The notes: generated from the letters alone by a model not told the origin. Counted from the stretch's first letter, positions 1 to 7,596 are shown. The stretch: DNA of 9,873 bases from MGBC113645 sp036308445 (GCA_036308445.1 JAXJVS010000035.1:1-9873), one strand, 5' to 3'. A program made the numbers and translations.

Positions 1-118
1 CTCCAACTTCCTCCAGTTCACACCTTACGATGGATACCTTGTCTTTGGCTAGTGGTTGGTAGTACGAAACCCCCACAGTGGACTCTCACCACCTAGTATT
101 ATGCCATGCATGGCACAC
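1..118 (-). mobile_element. Group IIC intron, 5' end (domain I start), truncated by the window edge
   Basis: Read on the minus strand from 118, the sequence begins GTGTG, matching the GUGYG 5' boundary of group II introns. Next comes the palindrome TGCCATGCATGGCA (stem I), then GGTGGTGAGAGTCC, an ACTAGCC...CAAGGTATCC stretch, and CTGGAGGAAGTTGGA near the edge. The order and spacing resemble the start of domain I in bacterial class C introns (GUGUGCC, GGGUGAGAGUCC, CUGAAGGAAGC), recalled from the Oceanobacillus-type intron. The intron has the same orientation as the upstream reductase gene and starts 3 bases after the terminator T-run, the usual insertion preference of group IIC introns. The reverse transcriptase/maturase, domains V-VI and the 3' boundary would lie left of position 1. 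Family assignment is confident; the exact 5' base is probable. Confidence 0.85.
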
Positions 119-120
119 AT

Positions 121-145
121 AAAAAACACAGCTTTCGCTGTGTTT
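121..145 (-). terminator. Intrinsic terminator of the aldo/keto reductase gene
   Basis: A perfect 9-bp stem (124-132 with 137-145) closes a GAAA tetraloop on the minus strand, and the T-run extends through 121. The stem overlaps the reductase stop codon at 144-146. It also acts as the landing site for the adjacent group IIC intron. Confidence 0.85.
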
Positions 146-1322
146 AAAACTTCATCACTTTTGTTATTTTTCTTACTAACTTATATAACGGGTTCTCCAT
201 AACCTTCTCTACATTTTTAAGTTCTTCTCTTATATGAATAGCTTGTGGACAATGTTTCTCACATTGACCACACTGTATACAATTAGAAACAGCAGTAGAA
301 TTCTTTCTAAGTGCCGTACACATCACATATTCTATCCATCCCCAGAACTTACTTTCAGTATACAATCTATTATATGCCGCAAAACTTCCTGGTATATCTA
401 CTCCCTTAGAACAAGGCATACAATATGCACAACCAGTACAAGGAACTTTGACTTTACTATTAATCTGAGATACAACTCTCTTTAACATATCTTCATCTTC
501 TAATGTTAATTCTCCTATTTCTGTAGTAGAAGCAGTATGTATGTTATCTTCTACCATATCCATAGAATTCATACCTGATAATACACATGTGACTTCTTTT
601 TGATTGAATAACCATTTGAATGCCCATTGTGCAGGAGTATGCTTCTTTTTATAGTTTTCAAAGATGCTGTAAGCATCTTCTGGTAATCTTGAGACTAGCT
701 TACCTCCTCTTAAAGGTTCCATGATAATAACTGCTAAAGATTTATCATAAGCATAATTCAAACCTCTTCTGCCAGCTTGAGTATGTTCGTCCATATAGTT
801 ATACTGTATCTGGCAGAAATCCCAATCATATACATCTACTAACTTACAGAACATATCAGAATTTCCATGATAAGAAAAACCAATCTGTCTAATCATACCT
901 TTCTTTTTCTTATCATCTATCCATTCTTTCATACCTAGTTCTACTAATCTATTCCATGTATCTACATCAGTAAGCATATGCATAAGATAATAATCTATAT
1001 AATCTGTCTTTAATCTTCTTAATTCTTCCTGAAATATCTTTTCTAATCCTTCTTTATTCTTAATAAGATAATGTGGTAGTTTTGTTGCAATATTAACTTT
1101 ATCTCTTATCTTATTCTTATCTAATATAGAACCTAATACAGATTCACTTTCTGGATAGATATATGCGGTATCATAATAATTAACACCTGAGTTATAAGCA
1201 GCAAGTATTTCTCTTTCTGTTTCTTCTATATCTGTTTTACCTATACTGTTACGAGGAAATCTCATACATCCAAATCCTAATACTGATAGATCATTATTAT
1301 ATTTATCTTTTCTATATTTCAT
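144..1322 (-). CDS. Aldo/keto reductase with C-terminal [4Fe-4S] ferredoxin domain
   Basis: A 392-residue cytosolic oxidoreductase of the AKR superfamily. The TIM-barrel part covers roughly residues 1-285. It carries GFGCMRFP near the N-terminus and the catalytic set D51 and Y56 (in DTAYIYPES), K81 (ATKLP) and H115 (LMH). The C-terminus adds two cysteine clusters: C295/C298/C301/C304, and C348/C351/C354 with C358 followed by Pro, the standard CxxCxxCxxxCP pattern. This architecture is common in anaerobic Bacillota as a 'predicted oxidoreductase of aldo/keto reductase family' whose substrate is generally unknown. The clusters suggest electron exchange with a ferredoxin-like partner instead of, or beside, NAD(P)H. 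The start is supported by TAGAGGTA about 9 bases upstream of the ATG. It follows the Fic gene by 36 bases with only a weak hairpin between them, so read-through from the Fic unit is possible. It appears complete. The substrate cannot be told from the sequence. Confidence 0.93.
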   Translation of the reverse strand: MKYRKDKYNNDLSVLGFGCMRFPRNSIGKTDIEETEREILAAYNSGVNYYDTAYIYPESESVLGSILDKNKIRDKVNIATKLPHYLIKNKEGLEKIFQEELRRLKTDYIDYYLMHMLTDVDTWNRLVELGMKEWIDDKKKKGMIRQIGFSYHGNSDMFCKLVDVYDWDFCQIQYNYMDEHTQAGRRGLNYAYDKSLAVIIMEPLRGGKLVSRLPEDAYSIFENYKKKHTPAQWAFKWLFNQKEVTCVLSGMNSMDMVEDNIHTASTTEIGELTLEDEDMLKRVVSQINSKVKVPCTGCAYCMPCSKGVDIPGSFAAYNRLYTESKFWGWIEYVMCTALRKNSTAVSNCIQCGQCEKHCPQAIHIREELKNVEKVMENPLYKLVRKITKVMKF

Positions 1323-1345
1323 ATGTTATGTACCTCTACTGATAA

Positions 1346-1373
1346 GGTAATGAATATATTAATATTCATTACC
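1346..1373 (-). repeat. 12-bp inverted repeat over the Fic stop codon
   Basis: Perfect 12-bp arms (1346-1357 and 1362-1373; GGTAATGAATAT and its complement) flank a 4-base loop. The hairpin covers the last Fic codons and the stop, and ends 24 bases before the reductase start. No T-run follows on the minus strand, so it is a poor terminator. It may instead be an mRNA 3'-end stabiliser or partial attenuator between Fic and the reductase. Confidence 0.6.
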
Positions 1374-2435
1374 TACAAAGACTTCATAAATTCTTTGATA
1401 TCTATATCCTTTTTTAATAACAGTCTGATCACTAACTAATATTCCTAAGTCTACTAATTGATTAATAACTTTAGAAACAGTATTAACTGAAAGTCCTGTC
1501 GCTGTTTGTATTTCTTTTTTAGTAAATACAATCTGTTTACTTATGATTGGCATAATTTTATATAAACTGACACTTTTGATATCTTCTATGGTTTTCATAT
1601 CTTCTTCATATATTGTTTTAATTCTTTGAATCTTATATATAAAACCATGGCATTGTTCAATAATACATTGTAAGAAGAATTTGATAAAAGAAGCTAGTTC
1701 ACCTTTTCTTGCATCCATCAATGCACGTTGATAAGAAGGTTTATACAATTCTAATATTTCTGACATAAATAGAATAGGTTTTGTATTATCTAACATAGCC
1801 ATTTGAACTGGAATAAGTGCTCTACCTAATCTACCATTTCCATCTTTATAAGCATGAATTGTTTCAAACTGAAAATGTGAAATCGCAACATTAACTAGTA
1901 ACGGATCAATATATTCATCATTCATATATTCATATAAGTTTAATAATAAATCATATACTTGTTCTGGGACTGGTGGAATAAAAGTAGCTCCTTCTATTCC
2001 TACACCTCTAGGCCCTATCCAGTTTTGAATAGTTCTTATTTTTCCTGGTTCTCTTTCAGCTCCTCTAACACTATCTAATATAATAGAATGCATTTCATTT
2101 ACAAGCTGATAATCAATTAAAAGATTTTGTTGTACTTTTGTATAAGCATATTCAATCGTTTTCTTAAGATTCTGTATTTCTCTTTTATCATCAGTATCTT
2201 TCATATATTTTAAATAATACATTTCATCTTGAGTAATTTGTGTTCCTTCTATTTGTGTTGATTTATAACTTTCTGTCAATAACATTGAATCAAGAAAATA
2301 TTGTGCTTCAAAAGATAAAGTATTTAATAATGATTTATATTCACCATATTTAATATTAGCTTCAGCAATTAGCTTTAATAATTCTTTATCTATTGTATAT
2401 TCTATTGGTAATTTTTTAGCTTCATATGCTTTCAT
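1359..2435 (-). CDS. Fic-domain protein (probable AMP transferase), class II, with C-terminal winged helix
   Basis: A 358-residue protein with the three-part layout of Fic/DOC proteins: an N-terminal Fic_N-like helical region, a central Fic core, and a C-terminal winged-helix DNA-binding-like domain (about 285-350). The active-site loop H194-A-Y-K-D-G-N-G-R-L-G-R205 matches HxFx(D/E)GNGRxxR, with Tyr for the usual Phe. The inhibitory helix S59-TQI-E63-G64 fits (S/T)xxxE(G/N) and sits N-terminal to the core, which defines class II, the self-inhibited type that needs no separate antitoxin. Known members transfer AMP from ATP to Tyr/Thr/Ser of target proteins or of themselves; the target here is unknown. 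AAGGAGGAG lies 5 bases upstream of the ATG. The gene has its own probable promoter and a palindrome upstream that its winged helix could bind (inference). All key residues are intact, so it should be functional. Confidence 0.93.
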   Translation of the reverse strand: MKAYEAKKLPIEYTIDKELLKLIAEANIKYGEYKSLLNTLSFEAQYFLDSMLLTESYKSTQIEGTQITQDEMYYLKYMKDTDDKREIQNLKKTIEYAYTKVQQNLLIDYQLVNEMHSIILDSVRGAEREPGKIRTIQNWIGPRGVGIEGATFIPPVPEQVYDLLLNLYEYMNDEYIDPLLVNVAISHFQFETIHAYKDGNGRLGRALIPVQMAMLDNTKPILFMSEILELYKPSYQRALMDARKGELASFIKFFLQCIIEQCHGFIYKIQRIKTIYEEDMKTIEDIKSVSLYKIMPIISKQIVFTKKEIQTATGLSVNTVSKVINQLVDLGILVSDQTVIKKGYRYQRIYEVFVGNEY

Positions 2436-2458
2436 ACTTACTCCTCCTTATATTGATT

Positions 2459-2489
2459 ATTATACACGTTATTTTCAAAAAAATATCAA
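2459..2489 (-). promoter_or_regulatory. Probable promoter of the Fic gene
   Basis: On the minus strand a perfect -10 box TATAAT (2464-2459) is preceded directly by GTG. A -35-like TTGATA (2489-2484) lies 19 bases further upstream, a slightly long spacer. The -10 box is 10 bases from the AAGGAGGAG ribosome binding site. The -35 box falls inside the 2478-2514 palindrome. Confidence 0.55.
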
Positions 2490-2514
2490 TTTTTTGAAAA
2501 AATTGATATTTTTT
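2478..2514. repeat. 18-bp perfect inverted repeat over the Fic promoter -35 region
   Basis: Arms 2478-2495 and 2497-2514 are perfectly complementary around a single base at 2496. The core is ATATCAATTTTTT on one side and its complement on the other. As DNA it is a 37-bp palindrome and a good operator candidate. As RNA it would be a very AT-rich hairpin that could serve as a second terminator for the STAND gene. Both roles are possible. Confidence 0.7.
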
Positions 2515-2518
2515 ACAT

Positions 2519-2555
2519 AAAAACTCACATTATTTTTAAAAAATTGTGAGTTTTT
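2519..2555 (-). terminator. Probable terminator downstream of the STAND/TPR gene
   Basis: Arms AAAAACTCACA (2519-2529) and its complement (2545-2555) form an 11-bp stem. Inner A/T pairing is interrupted by two mismatches. The arm ends in a T-run on either strand, so it could act in both directions. It lies about 50 bases past the stop at 2605-2607. Confidence 0.65.
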
Positions 2556-2604
2556 GTATTTTTTATTTACTTTTTTATCAATAATTGTTATTTTTTTGAT
2601 ATAT

Positions 2605-3048
2605 TTACTTCTTTCCTAAGAGTTGGAAAATCATATAAGAAACATCTCTTAATTCCTGTTCATATTTATCTGGTTCTTTATTCAATATATCTTCTTCCTG
2701 CACAAATAGTTCTAATGCTTTGTTGTTATCTTGTAGATAATAATAACATAAACCTAGTTTATCTAGAACTTCTGCCTGAAAGATAGTAGGACTATTATAT
2801 GTATGAATACGATTATTAACATAAGATAGAATATCTATAGCTTGATGGTATTGTTGTTGTTTTAAAAGTATATTTCCTATATGATAATGAATTCTATCAG
2901 CGATAGGTGATACTTTATTTGTTTTTGTGAGTGCTTGCTTATAATAATCTAATGCTTTCTCATCGTTTTCCATCTTCTCTGATACATCTGCAAGTTCTAA
3001 TAAAGCATCTCGTATGAGATGATTTTCTTTTCCAGCAAGCATTCCATT
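2605..3048 (-). pseudogene. STAND/TPR gene, C-terminal segment after the TAG stop
   Basis: This segment follows the TAG at codon 798 in the same frame (codons 799-945). It holds helical TPR-type repeats, recognisable in ALLELADVSEKMENDEKALD, IHYHIGNILLKQQQYHQAID and LDKLGLCYYYLQDNNKALEL. The first ATG after the stop is at 3042, two codons later. The bases before it (AGATATAGAATGGA) hold no convincing Shine-Dalgarno site, so independent translation is unlikely. It ends in LGKK and TAA. Confidence 0.7.
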
Positions 3049-4887
3049 CTATATCTTTTCTCTTACTTCTAATAATTCTTCATATCTTTTTGCTTTAACC
3101 AATGAACTATCTAAGCTTTTTAATATCTTCATTGTTTCTTTATGTGTACTTCCATAGACTTTTTCTATAACTGCTAAACTTTCTTTCTTTTCATCTATCG
3201 CAAGATACCAGAAACATGCGAGTTCTTTATATTCTGCATATTTAAATAATGATAATGCTGTTTCATGATGTTTTTTAGATAAGATTGCTTTTTTCATTTC
3301 ATAGACATTTTTCTGAAGATTCATAGCTTTTGCTTCTTTACCTACATGTATATATTGAGAAGCAATGAATTCATTAATCTCTACTGTTCTTAAATGATTA
3401 ACACCATATATTTTATGACATTTTTCTAAACATATTTCTAAATATTTTAAGGCTTCTTCATGCTGATTATCATCACTTAATACTTTCGCATAACCAACTA
3501 AAATATCAATACTAATTGATTTATTGTCTTCTAGTATAATAGGATATTTCTCTAATATATCTCTATATAACGGTAAACATTTCTGATATTCAAAAGTATA
3601 AAGTAATGATAACGTATAATCATGAAATGAAAGAAGAGTTTCTAGGTTATCCTCACCTAATAATTCTTTCTTTAGTTCATATATAGATTGATATAAATAA
3701 GATGCTTCAAAGTTTTTCCCTAATAATCTTTTTACATAAGCAAGTGCTTCTAAAGCATATACAGTATTCATAGATTTTTCTCCACACATATCTTTATATA
3801 GCTGTACAGATGTATGAGCCATTTGTTCTACATTTTCTAAAGTTCCTGCTATAATAACCGCATATGTATATTCCATAAAGAATAATGGTAGGAGGATATT
3901 TTCTTCGTTATTTCTTTTTTCTCTTAATTGTGTAACGATAAAGTTTCCTGCTTTTATTCCTGATTTCATCATTTTGACATAGATTTTATGTATATTCTGA
4001 ATATAGAAATCATGGAATGTTTGTGGATCCTCATAATATTTTATAGATAAGAGTAAGACTTTTGAAAATATTTGAGCATGCTTGATTGAAAATATATTTT
4101 CTATGTTTAATTGTTCTAGATAGTAAGAAAGGACTTTTTCTACAATGATATCTTTAAAACTTTGTGGACAATTTTCATAGAATACTTTAGATATTGTTTC
4201 ATGAATTGTATATTGATTTTCATACTGATTGACAAAAGATAAATTCTTAACTCTTTCATAAGTTAATATACTGAAATGTGGTACTATTTCTTTACCTAAT
4301 TGTATTGCAGTTTCATCATTCCATGTATTGAGACATGATAAGAAATAAATCATTTCTTTTTTACTATCATCCATATATCTAGCAAAACGCTCTATAAGTG
4401 TATATATGTTTTTACCAAAATCTTCTATAACAGGTGTTTTATTTCTACTTAAAAGTTCATGATAAGTATCTACACATAGATCTAGATCTACAGGTGTTCC
4501 TTGTGTTAACTCTATAAGCTGATTTATTAATTCTTCATCAGTTATTCCTGAGTTATTTAAAAAATAACTTGCATCCTTTTTAGATAATGTCACTAATAAA
4601 TGCTGTTCTAAAGAATCTTCCCAATCTTTATCAAAACGCATCCATCTTAACTTTTCTCTTCCTGCAATGACCCATAATACATGAGGAATATTCTGAATAA
4701 GTCCTCCTGGACCTCTTATCCACATATCATTATGATATGGTTCACCAATAGAATAAACTTCATTAACTAACTGTTCATATATATCAAGTAATATGACAAA
4801 TGGTTCTTTACTATTTTCAATATTATCACTTAAATCTTGAGCAAATAAATATGGTAAGTGCTGATATAAAGCATTAGCATCTTTATA
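3049..4887 (-). pseudogene. STAND/TPR gene, middle segment between the two stops (Walker B to TPRs)
   Basis: Open from the codon after the TAA (186) to the TAG (798). The first ATG is at 4725, but 54 conserved-looking codons upstream of it carry the Walker B motif FVILLDIYEQL, so a start at 4725 would give a protein without either nucleotide-binding motif. No good ribosome binding site precedes 4725. The later part (about residues 550-797) has repeats with YGVNHLRTVE, YGSTHKETMK and LLGEDNLETL, the signature spacing of kinesin-light-chain-type TPRs. Confidence 0.75.
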
Positions 4888-5442
4888 TTAAATTTCTTTT
4901 AATTCTATCTCATGATTTTTAACTAATCTTTTCACTAAAGTAACACCACTATCTGCCACAATAATCATCTGTGAAATCATAGCTGCACCAGGAAGCATTC
5001 CTGCTGCATTAATAAATAAACTAAGAATAGGACTATTTTTCATCATTGATTTGATTTCTATGCTATCAGGTTTTTCTCCCATCTTTTTCGCATAAACATA
5101 ATTTCCAATATCAAATAATGGAAACTCAAAGTGATATCTTTCTGATAATTGATTTCTTAAGCTTTGTAAAGTTAATCTACTTTCTTGATTCATCTGAAAA
5201 TCATAATAGACATATCTTGGTTCTTTGATCTTTTCTTCTAGTTCTGATATTATCTTTTTAAGTAAACTACTTTTACCAATACCTCCTATACCATAGTATG
5301 TCAGTACTTTTATATCTGCGTTATTAGTTAGATTATCTTTGAGAAGGTTATAATTTTTCCAAAATGCTGCTCTTGGTTCTTCTCTATCAGTAAATATTTT
5401 ATTTGCTTTTAAAGTATTATCATTTCTTTTTCTTACTTTCAT
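4888..5442 (-). pseudogene. STAND/TPR gene, N-terminal segment ending at the TAA stop
   Basis: This 184-residue segment carries FTDREEPRAAFW, then YYGIGGIGKSSLLKK (Walker A, K57), then a hydrophobic glycine/alanine-rich stretch (about residues 139-171). It stops at TAA within NHEIELKEI. If translated alone it would be a P-loop fragment without Walker B. Upstream, two imperfect direct repeats (CATAATT followed by CTATCTTT) occupy 5454-5472 and 5480-5494. I see no strong -35/-10 pair for it. Confidence 0.75.
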
Positions 5443-5553
5443 TCTTTCTTCCCCATAATTATTTCTATCTTTATTATGTCATAATTCTATCTTTAATACT
5501 TTTATTCATTTTCCTATTAATTCTTCAAAGTTATTTATAAATGGTGATATTTA

Positions 5554-5578
5554 AAACCCTCTCATATCGAGAGGGTTT
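5554..5578 (-). terminator. Terminator-like hairpin after the relic coding tail
   Basis: A perfect 10-bp stem AAACCCTCTC/GAGAGGGTTT (5554-5563 with 5569-5578) closes a 5-base loop. It is GC-rich against its surroundings. On the minus strand the stem ends in TTTT followed by AAATAT, a short T-run. It lies about 60 bases past the TAA of the relic tail, which suggests it terminated the gene that tail belonged to. Confidence 0.7.
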
Positions 5579-5638
5579 ATAATTAGTGTTTTGTAGCAAA
5601 TCCATCGTAAACTTTTCAGAACTCTACTTTTCGTAAAA

Positions 5639-5668
5639 TTATTTTCTTGGTTTCATTTGTGGGAATAA
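5639..5668 (-). pseudogene. Relic 3' end of an unidentified gene (LFPQMKPRK-stop), copy 1
   Basis: On the minus strand TTATTCCCACAAATGAAACC and the following codons read LFPQMKPRK then TAA. The same 30 nt recur at 7860-7889 with two differences, CAA/CAG and TAA/TAG, both silent, which supports coding in this frame. Upstream the frame hits a TAG two codons earlier (5674-5672), so only the very end of the gene remains. I do not recognise the family; a transposase or other mobile-element protein is a guess. Confidence 0.6.
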
Positions 5669-5851
5669 ATTCTAATTCTCAAAGAAATCAAACAATTTTA
5701 AAACATGAGGTATATTCAATGTTTTTTATTCAAATAATCTATTCATTACATTTTCATTTTAAATTTGACATTTTTTTGACACAAAAAATATATCAATTTT
5801 TTGCATACAGTTATAATATACACTTTAATGATTAAAAATCTATCATTTCTT

Positions 5852-5899
5852 TCGAGTTTCCCTCGAGTGTTTTTATTTTTTCACTCGAGAGCCACTCGA
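5852..5899. repeat. Nested CTCGAG hairpin downstream of the first AlbA_2 gene
   Basis: An inner 8-bp stem CTCGAGTG/CACTCGAG (5862-5869 with 5882-5889) surrounds a 12-base T-rich loop. An outer 6-bp stem TCGAGT/ACTCGA (5852-5857 with 5894-5899) is separated from it by 4-base internal bulges. The TCGAG core therefore occurs four times in 48 bases. It lies 5 bases past the stop of the gene at 5905. No proper T-run follows on the minus strand, so a terminator or RNA-stability role is uncertain. Confidence 0.65.
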
Positions 5900-5904
5900 T
5901 AAAA

Positions 5905-7560
5905 CTATTTTTTTATCTTCAAAACATATTTGCTTGCATTTCCCTTTCCCACAAGCTCCAATATGTTTTCTGATCTCATTTTATCTATGACAGATCGAGC
6001 TTGTTGTTTAGTGAATCCACAAAGTTCTCTAATTTTTTCATTTGTAATAAAGCTTTCTTTTTCTAAATAATCTAGAATTCTATTTTTGGCTTTAACATAT
6101 TGAAGAACCTTATCTTTTGTATATTCAACATCTGATTTAATAGCTTCATATACCTTTGCGGTTAACATATATTCCTTACCATTCAATTCTATTAATCGAT
6201 ATTTTATTAAATTGCTAATAGTTTTTCTTGATTCATCTAAAGATGTTTGTGTTAAAATTTGAACTTGCGACATAGTAATTCTTTTATTATCTACCAAATG
6301 TCTTAAAACCATTAGTTCCGACAATGGCATCATTCTTCCTCTTTTATTTTGCTCTTGAGCAATAAATTTAACAAAATCAACATCATCTACAGAACTATAA
6401 ATAGTAAGTGATACTGCATCATTGTAAACTCTATATTGTGGATATGGCTTTCCTGATGATAACATTTCTCTATAAATAATATCCACACCCTGTCCTGTTC
6501 TTTGTACATACTTTAATCTTTGTAGAGTTTCTGCTATCAATTTGTTTCGTGGTACAGAAGGATGTGTAATAATATTATCTGTAGTAATTCCCGACAAAAA
6601 TCCTCCAGGATTTTCAATAACTATTTTGTCTGGATAGTGTTTTACATATACAGCACCTGAAGTTTGATAATCACGGTGAGCAATAGCATTTAGTAAAGCT
6701 TCTTGAAATACTTTTTCAGAAAAATCAACAACTTCCAATCTAAACAACCCTACTTGTACATTTATAATTTTATTAGTATTCTGTATTTTTTCAGTCAATC
6801 TATCAAGTATACTTATGATTCGTTGTCTCATATCTATTCTTGCATCATATTCTTCTAAATTATTTGCAGAGTAATGTAAGTAAACTACTTCTGCTTGTGG
6901 AAGAAGACGATTTATCGATATTTCCTTTCCAACAAACAACAGCCCTGCTACAGTAAGCTTATATACAATTCCCTCTTTTTTTACAAATCCCAAATCACGC
7001 ATAAATGCAATATCTTCTAAATCAGGTAATGTTGATTCTGGATCTCGTACTCTTAATTTTTCCTTTAAACTATAAACTTCAAGTTTATTAATATCATCTT
7101 CTGAACTTTCAACAATAATTTGGCTAGAAAAATCTGGATTTTGGATTGACAAATATTTATTGCTCATTTCATCAGGATAGTATGGCTTTGAATTTTTCCC
7201 TAAACGTTTCAAGCATTTACCATCAGTAGTAGCATATGTATTACCATCTGGAGAAACTTTGATTGCCAATACATCCATAGTATTATATTTTATCACTTCA
7301 ATTTCAGTAAAAAGTGATGGTCTTGTTCTATCATATATGGATTCCATGATTCTTTGACAATCATATTTATTACATCCAGTTACTTCGCCATTATCTTCTA
7401 CTCCAAAATACAAAATACCACCTTTTGTATTAGCAAACGCAATTAATTCATCAACTGCAAGTGAAATCCTCTCTTTCATATCTTTAGCTTTAATCCAAGA
7501 TTTAAATTCAACAGTAATTGACTCTCCTGCTATCAAATCTTTTTTAAATTCTTCTAACAT
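5905..7560 (-). CDS. AlbA_2 (Schlafen-type) / RecG-like HATPase protein, copy 1
   Basis: A 551-residue protein. The N-terminal AlbA_2 domain (about 10-125) shows VEFKSW, ELIAFANTKGGILYFGVED and a DGKCLKRLGKNSKPYY strand. The middle carries a RecG-C-like HATPase_c_4 domain with N-box QEALLNAIAHRDY (about 286-298), IENPGGF (316-322) and RTGQGVD (354-360). Two winged-helix-like regions follow (about 405-470 and 490-545). Such 'putative DNA-binding / ATP-binding' proteins occur widely in bacteria and often beside mobile or defence genes; their biochemical role is mostly unknown. An upstream in-frame TTG at 7584 overlaps AAAGGAGGT (7579-7571), so I take the ATG at 7560, 10-11 bases past that site. 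A strong promoter lies 37 bases upstream of this ATG. The stop is TAG. It appears complete and monocistronic. Confidence 0.88.
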   Translation of the reverse strand: MLEEFKKDLIAGESITVEFKSWIKAKDMKERISLAVDELIAFANTKGGILYFGVEDNGEVTGCNKYDCQRIMESIYDRTRPSLFTEIEVIKYNTMDVLAIKVSPDGNTYATTDGKCLKRLGKNSKPYYPDEMSNKYLSIQNPDFSSQIIVESSEDDINKLEVYSLKEKLRVRDPESTLPDLEDIAFMRDLGFVKKEGIVYKLTVAGLLFVGKEISINRLLPQAEVVYLHYSANNLEEYDARIDMRQRIISILDRLTEKIQNTNKIINVQVGLFRLEVVDFSEKVFQEALLNAIAHRDYQTSGAVYVKHYPDKIVIENPGGFLSGITTDNIITHPSVPRNKLIAETLQRLKYVQRTGQGVDIIYREMLSSGKPYPQYRVYNDAVSLTIYSSVDDVDFVKFIAQEQNKRGRMMPLSELMVLRHLVDNKRITMSQVQILTQTSLDESRKTISNLIKYRLIELNGKEYMLTAKVYEAIKSDVEYTKDKVLQYVKAKNRILDYLEKESFITNEKIRELCGFTKQQARSVIDKMRSENILELVGKGNASKYVLKIKK

Positions 7561-7570
7561 CAAAAAGAAC

Positions 7571-7579
7571 ACCTCCTTT
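7571..7579 (-). promoter_or_regulatory. Ribosome binding site that sets the start of the AlbA_2 copy 1 gene
   Basis: AAAGGAGGT is a near-perfect Shine-Dalgarno sequence. It lies inside the frame if translation were begun at the upstream TTG (7584), which rules that start out. ATG at 7560 is at slightly long spacing (10 bases); a TTG directly before it (7563) is the alternative. Confidence 0.75.
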
Positions 7580-7596
7580 GACAACTATTATTACCA

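Larger units (their letters stand above)
2605..5442 (-). pseudogene. STAND-type P-loop NTPase with TPR array, interrupted by two in-frame stops
   Basis: From the ATG at 5442 to the TAA at 2607-2605 a single frame of 946 codons encodes one protein, broken only by TAA at codon 185 (4890-4888) and TAG at codon 798 (3051-3049). Domain order is short N-terminus, Walker A (GIGGIGKS, residues 51-58), hydrophobic Gly/Ala segment, first stop, Walker B (FVILLD, D220, with E223), WVIAGREKL sensor (R262), GTP-type GxP motif (about 315-317), winged helix ending in a YTIHE motif (about 411-415), helical repeats, then kinesin-light-chain-like TPRs from about 550 to the end, with the second stop inside them. 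This is the layout of signal-transducing STAND ATPases, in which repeats sense a ligand and the NTPase oligomerises. No separate effector domain is obvious. GGGGAAG lies about 8 bases upstream of the ATG. It is probably a recent pseudogene; sequencing error or read-through remain possible. Confidence 0.8.
5443..5904. other. Gene-free spacer upstream of the STAND gene
   Basis: 462 bases hold no intact gene. In order they contain the STAND leader with its two direct repeats, a terminator hairpin, a relic coding tail (5639-5668), about 180 bases of very AT-rich sequence (5669-5851) with no supported feature, and a nested CTCGAG hairpin. An apparent 62-codon plus-strand frame at 5647-5835 lies across the relic tail, is low in complexity, and has no ribosome binding site. 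Confidence 0.7.

Noticed and set aside
234..485. Plus-strand 83-codon frame inside the reductase gene
   Set aside because: It lies antisense to a well-supported coding region, has no ribosome binding site, and its composition only mirrors the opposite strand.
3043..3051. Frameshift between the two TPR segments of the STAND gene
   Set aside because: Frame arithmetic shows all three open segments are in the same frame; a TAG alone separates them.
2605..5442. Stop-codon reassignment or programmed recoding as the explanation of the internal stops
   Set aside because: Neighbouring intact genes end in TAA, TAG and TGA and contain no internal stops. The stop contexts show no known read-through signal.
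5765..5817. Plus-strand promoter from the two TTGACA boxes (5765, 5776) and TATAAT (5812)
   Set aside because: The spacing between the boxes is about 30 bases or more, and no plus-strand gene follows.
5647..5835. Plus-strand 62-codon frame in the spacer left of AlbA_2 copy 1
   Set aside because: Its beginning is antisense to the duplicated LFPQMKPRK tail, the rest is low-complexity Phe/Ile/Tyr-rich, and no ribosome binding site precedes it.
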